Source of the DNA: an uncultured Blautia sp. | GTDB taxonomy: Bacteria; Bacillota; Clostridia; Lachnospirales; Lachnospiraceae | Assembly: GCA_900553515.1 (NCBI GenBank) | Contig: USDN01000092.1 | Coordinates: 1-8,624 of the forward strand | Direction of reading: 5' to 3' | DNA length: 8,624 nucleotides | Shown: piece by piece, positions 6,475-8,624 of the stretch | How positions within the stretch are numbered: position 1 is the first letter of the stretch | Layout: every line of letters starts with the position of its first letter | Made by a program: the position numbers and the translations under genes | Notes under the pieces: generated by a model | Databases searched by the model: none | What the model was told of the DNA's origin: nothing | The model's input: only the letters and a program-made list of their open reading frames with translations

Positions 6475-6509
6475 AAAAGATGAGGATAAAAATTTCATGT
6501 TTATAAGCC
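6475..6509. repeat. RIT outer inverted repeat, right (35 bp)
   Basis: This is the perfect reverse complement of 2386-2420. It ends with AGCC (6506-6509), the second copy of the 4-bp target repeat. After that the sequence continues directly as tnpB coding DNA. Unlike the left end, no palindrome extension is present here. Confidence 0.92.
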
Positions 6510-6554
6510 TGTCACCAGGAAAAATTTTGCTACACCGGACAGTTCGCCTAACAA
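6506..6554 (-). pseudogene. tnpB: IS66 TnpB, 5' part (gene split by RIT)
   Basis: On the minus strand this piece encodes the first 16 residues of TnpB, LLGELSGVAKFFLVTG (first codon TTG, read as Met if it initiates). It then runs into the RIT repeat and a TAA. The family pattern at this point is a beta strand followed by VTGYTDMRKSIDG, exactly what results when it is joined to the 3' piece at 2355. The TTG at 6554-6552 overlaps the tnpA stop (TTGTTAG), the usual kind of coupled start in IS66. No separate ribosome binding site is seen. The frame and junction are clear; the start codon choice is less sure. Confidence 0.85.
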
Positions 6555-6907
6555 AGCTGCCGCAGGGCAAGCAGCGTATTCCGGATCACATCCGCTCCAG
6601 CCTGTTCGTGGATCTCAACGCGGAAGCCCTGCATTTCCAGACAGACTGATGGTGCAGATGCAGAAACGGTATCCGGAGCCTGCGGCTCTGTTTCCCAAAG
6701 TGGGATCTGGACAACTTCCTGTTTCTGCGCAATAATACCCACTGTTTCCGGAACCTCGCAGGCTTTTTTCCGTAAAGCCCGGACATGGTAGTAAAATGTG
6801 CTGACAGGAATCCCGTTTTCTATACACCATTGGCGGTCGGTAAGCCCGCTGGACCTGCACTGAGTGATCCGTTCTATCCAGTGGTCATCATTTGAAGTTG
6901 TACTCAT
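6548..6907 (-). CDS. tnpA: IS66 accessory protein TnpA
   Basis: This protein of about 119 residues is the first gene of the IS66 operon. The N-terminal half (HWIERITQCRSSGLTDRQWCIENGI and then VSTFYYHVRALRKK) is the usual IS66 TnpA pattern, a helix-turn-helix-like fold in which a Trp-Cys recruits a short recognition segment. It is likely DNA binding. The C-terminal part is variable. The ATG at 6907 has GGAGG (6919-6923) 11 nt upstream. Another ATG at 6916 is too close to it, and a TTG at 6925 would precede it. The gene ends in TAG overlapping the tnpB start. It is intact. Confidence 0.85.
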   Translation of the reverse strand: MSTTSNDDHWIERITQCRSSGLTDRQWCIENGIPVSTFYYHVRALRKKACEVPETVGIIAQKQEVVQIPLWETEPQAPDTVSASAPSVCLEMQGFRVEIHEQAGADVIRNTLLALRQLC

Positions 6908-6934
6908 TTGATTCATTTCCTCCAATGTGAGATT

Positions 6935-6954
6935 TTGGAGTAATCAAGTGCAAC
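6935..6954. repeat. Candidate IS66 inverted repeat, tnpA side
   Basis: This is the partner of 92-111 (14 of 20 identical as inverted repeats), 28 bp upstream of the tnpA start, a normal distance. Its TTGGAGTAAT is also perfectly inverted at 7023-7032 (ATTACTCCAA), which could mean the real end lies elsewhere or that a second end fragment is nearby. Confidence 0.35.
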
Positions 6955-7084
6955 AAAAGCATCAACAGACAAGAGTGGTCGGAATCCAGCTTTTGCGAAT
7001 CTGAGAACCAGATATGAAGTGAATTACTCCAAGTATCTGAAGTATCTCACAAAAGTAGGGAATCTGCTATCCGGTCGATTATAA
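6944..7084 (+). pseudogene. Short unrecognised reading-frame relic right of IS66
   Basis: A frame stays open for 46 codons, from just after a TAA at 6941 to the TAA at 7082, without a start codon. It contains NPAFANLRTRYEVNYSKYL, which looks protein-like. It could be the 3' end of a gene interrupted when IS66 inserted, or chance. I do not recognise it. The stretch 7085-7114 shows nothing else. Confidence 0.2.
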
Positions 7085-7114
7085 AGCGTTTACTAAATAG
7101 CAATCAATTGTTGA

Positions 7115-7699
7115 AAAAGGATTGTCTCTATCCGTCGGCAAATCGTAAGAAAAGACGAGGTTCTCTATTCTGCAGACGGAAATGTATCCGTAAAGAAGGT
7201 AGGAGTGGAAATCAAAGCGACCAAGACCGAATGCAGTAACCGCATTTTAAGAGTGCCCCAGTTGATTTTTCCTCTGCTTAATGAAAGAAGAATCAGACTT
7301 CAAACGATGATGCAGACCCGGGAAGCAAATGGGAAAAGCTGGAATCATCTCTATGATTCTTACATTTGTGTGTCTGATGATGGTAACATTAAATCAGAAG
7401 GTACGCTGACATTTGCTTTAAAGAGGATCTGCACCGCGGGGGGCATTCCAATCGTGACGCCGCATGATCTCCACCATATCACAGCTACCATGATGTTTCA
7501 ATATGGCATCAACCATGAAACTTCATCGGATGCCATTCTGGAAAATGTGTCCAAATACTTAGGGCATGCGTCCACAAACACCACATTTGATGTATATATG
7601 GATTATGTGGGCAAACTGAGTCGTATCCGTGATGTCTCAGGGAAAGTAGCAGACCCCTTCTATTATCCGCTTAACGGCGACGATGGAGGTGGTATATAA
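7115..7699 (+). pseudogene. 5'-truncated tyrosine integrase, catalytic half only
   Basis: The readable frame begins at 7115 with KRIVSIRRQIVRKDE, a mid-catalytic-domain segment of Tn916-type phage/ICE integrases. It continues through TPHDLHHITATMM and YLGHASTNTTFDVYMDYV to the stop. The N-terminal arm-binding and core-binding domains and the Arg I region are missing. A TGA at 7112 blocks the frame upstream. A GTG at 7205 could start a 164-residue fragment without a useful role. The second catalytic arginine (normally HxxR) is His: codon 7472-7474 is CAC, one transition from CGC. Truncation plus loss of this residue indicates a dead gene. It is directly followed by another integrase, so the two were probably a tandem pair. 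Confidence 0.8.
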
Positions 7700-8571
7700 G
7701 TGAAACGCAAAGAACTGGAACGTCCTCCAAGGAATCCACGATTTTACAGAGGCGAGATCGTGAACTGGAAAATGCGAGAAAAAATCCTGTTTAAGGATAA
7801 CCGGTATTGTGTACGCTTTGTTCTGTGGTTTGCTGACGGTTCATCCATAATAAAGGAAAGCGGTGGCTTTAAAACAAAAACGGAAGCGCTGGACCGAAAA
7901 AATGAATTAGTTGTACTCCTGACAAGCCGGGAATATGTAGCCATCGAGACCAGCGTAAGTGACTTTTTTGATCAATGGCTTTATTATTATATGCTCGACG
8001 AAAAACACATCACTTATGGTACCTATATGGCATACCGGAATATCATTTACAACTATATCGTTCCGAAAATCGGGTACATGAAGCTGGAAAAAGTAACAAC
8101 AAACACAATCCTTTCGATATTGGATTCATTCCCAAGCGATTCTCTTCTGACAATGGGATATGCGGTATTTGGAAGTTCCTTTCGATACGCAAAACGTATG
8201 GGCTTAATCCGGCTGGATTATGCGGATATCGCAATCAGCCTAAAGAGAAAGAAGAGAAGAAAAGAAAAAATGAGTGAAGTGGCCAGTGATCCGCTTCCAG
8301 TCTTTGAAAAAAAGAGAAGGTATGCCATGACTGCGAAGCAGATCTGCAGTCTCTTATATCTGGCCAAAACAGACGAACCTGATTTTTATCTCCCGATCTT
8401 ACTCGCTTGCACAACAGGCTGCCGGATCAGTGAGTTGATCGCCCTCCGTTTCTGTGACATCGATTATCAGAAAAGATGTATACACATTAATGGTCAGTTA
8501 TCCCGTCCAGTTGATATTTCCAATATTCCACCGGAAGAAAGCGTTCTTCAACGGTTGAAAACGAAGTCAGC
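7700..8571 (+). pseudogene. Tn916-like integrase, N-terminal part, cut by a repeat end
   Basis: The gene starts with GTG at 7700, immediately after the previous stop, with GGAGGTGG about 8 nt upstream. Residues about 30-80 resemble the arm-type DNA-binding domain (FKDNRYCVRFVLWFADG), about 85-180 the SAM-like core-binding domain, and from about 205 the catalytic domain begins. It includes Arg I (R242 in TTGCRISELIALR). The gene-like sequence stops at about residue 291 (RLKTKSA), where the 52-bp repeat begins. The frame then runs through the repeat to a stop at 8606-8608. The HxxR and nucleophilic Tyr are missing from the window. They may lie beyond an inserted IS to the right. The first gene of this pair is also damaged. 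Confidence 0.8.
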
Positions 8572-8623
8572 GGGAGTATCCCAAAGTTTGTGTAAACCTT
8601 CAAACTGATGTAAGATAGACTTA
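8572..8623. repeat. Right copy of the 52-bp terminal inverted repeat
   Basis: This is the perfect reverse complement of 1-52. It begins GGGAGTATCCCAAAGTTTG inside the integrase coding sequence, which marks the tip of an inserted element extending to the right. One further base (C at 8624) follows; its partner would be the base before position 1. Confidence 0.7.
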
Positions 8624-8624
8624 C

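Larger units (their letters stand above)
2360..6509 (-). mobile_element. Recombinase-in-trio (RIT) element inserted in IS66 tnpB
   Basis: The 4150-bp insertion carries three adjacent, overlapping tyrosine-recombinase genes and nothing else, with long inverted repeats at both ends. This is the defining layout of RIT elements. The boundary is deduced from tnpB: AGCC occurs at 2356-2359 and 6506-6509, and deleting one copy plus the DNA between restores the frame. The element could equally be drawn as 2356-6505. All three recombinases keep their active-site residues, so the element may still be mobile. Tn554 is the nearest alternative, but its third gene is not a tyrosine recombinase. Confidence 0.85.
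92..6954 (-). mobile_element. IS66-family insertion sequence, interrupted by a RIT element
   Basis: The three IS66 genes are present in the standard order on the minus strand: tnpA, tnpB and tnpC. TnpA and TnpC are full length and TnpB is split by the insertion at 2360-6509. The outer limits are approximate. They rest on an imperfect 20-bp inverted repeat (92-111 against 6935-6954, 14 of 20 identical, sharing TACTCCAA). I found no matching 8-bp target duplication, so either the ends are off by some bases or a flank has been rearranged. Without the 4150-bp insertion the element would be about 2.7 kb, which fits the family. Confidence 0.75.

Noticed and set aside
2386..6509. Repeats as a CRISPR array
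   Set aside because: Only two dyads at the ends of a gene block, inverted rather than direct, with no series of spacers and no cas genes.
7112..7120. Single-base frameshift in the A-run as the only damage to the first integrase
   Set aside because: Shifting the frame at the five-A run does not reveal upstream integrase sequence (it gives QSIVEK and then a stop). The 5' part is truly missing, not just out of frame.

Overview
The window looks like accessory DNA from a low-to-mid GC Firmicute, probably a gut clostridium of the Lachnospiraceae type. That placement is an inference from the strong AGGAGG-type ribosome binding sites, the moderate AT bias and the kinds of mobile elements present. 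Nothing in it looks like a housekeeping gene. It is a nest of mobile elements holding five tyrosine-recombinase genes (three catalytically complete, two broken) and the three genes of an IS66-family insertion sequence.

Layout: (1) 1-52 and 8572-8623 are perfect 52-bp inverted copies of one sequence, most likely the ends of two copies of an insertion sequence lying outside the window. (2) About 92-6954 is an IS66-family element on the minus strand, in the order tnpA (6907-6548), tnpB, tnpC (1751-114). (3) tnpB is split by a 4150-bp insertion, 2360-6509. The insertion carries three overlapping tyrosine-recombinase genes on the minus strand, ritA (6376-4466), ritB (4469-3486) and ritC (3496-2474). 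This fits a recombinase-in-trio (RIT) element. (4) 6955-7114 holds only a short unrecognised reading-frame relic. (5) 7115-7699 is a 5'-truncated, active-site-damaged integrase. It is followed directly by 7700-8571, the N-terminal two thirds of a second integrase, cut off by the right-hand 52-bp repeat.

The most interesting part is the architecture of the RIT ends. Each end has two inverted 18-bp boxes separated by exactly 33 bp, and the outermost 35 bp are perfectly inverted between the two ends. The left end has an extra palindrome (2356-2389, 12-bp arms, 10-nt loop) that the right end lacks. AGCC is repeated on both sides (2356-2359 and 6506-6509). Removing one AGCC plus the intervening DNA rejoins tnpB into a continuous 138-codon frame with the IS66 TnpB motif GYTDMRKSIDG intact. 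Joining the excised ends into a circle would give a perfect palindrome with 43-bp arms around a 10-nt spacer. The insertion point and the probable attachment site of the element can therefore be read from this one sequence. A consensus DnaA box (TTATCCACA) sits in the loop of the palindrome, and another overlaps the region at the end of tnpB.

How the parts relate: the IS66 element would normally make TnpA, TnpB and the DDE transposase TnpC. With tnpB interrupted it should need help from another copy, while the RIT genes are intact and ordered for coupled translation. An IS66 carrying a RIT could spread it as a passenger. Product names rest on motifs read by eye; no database search was run.
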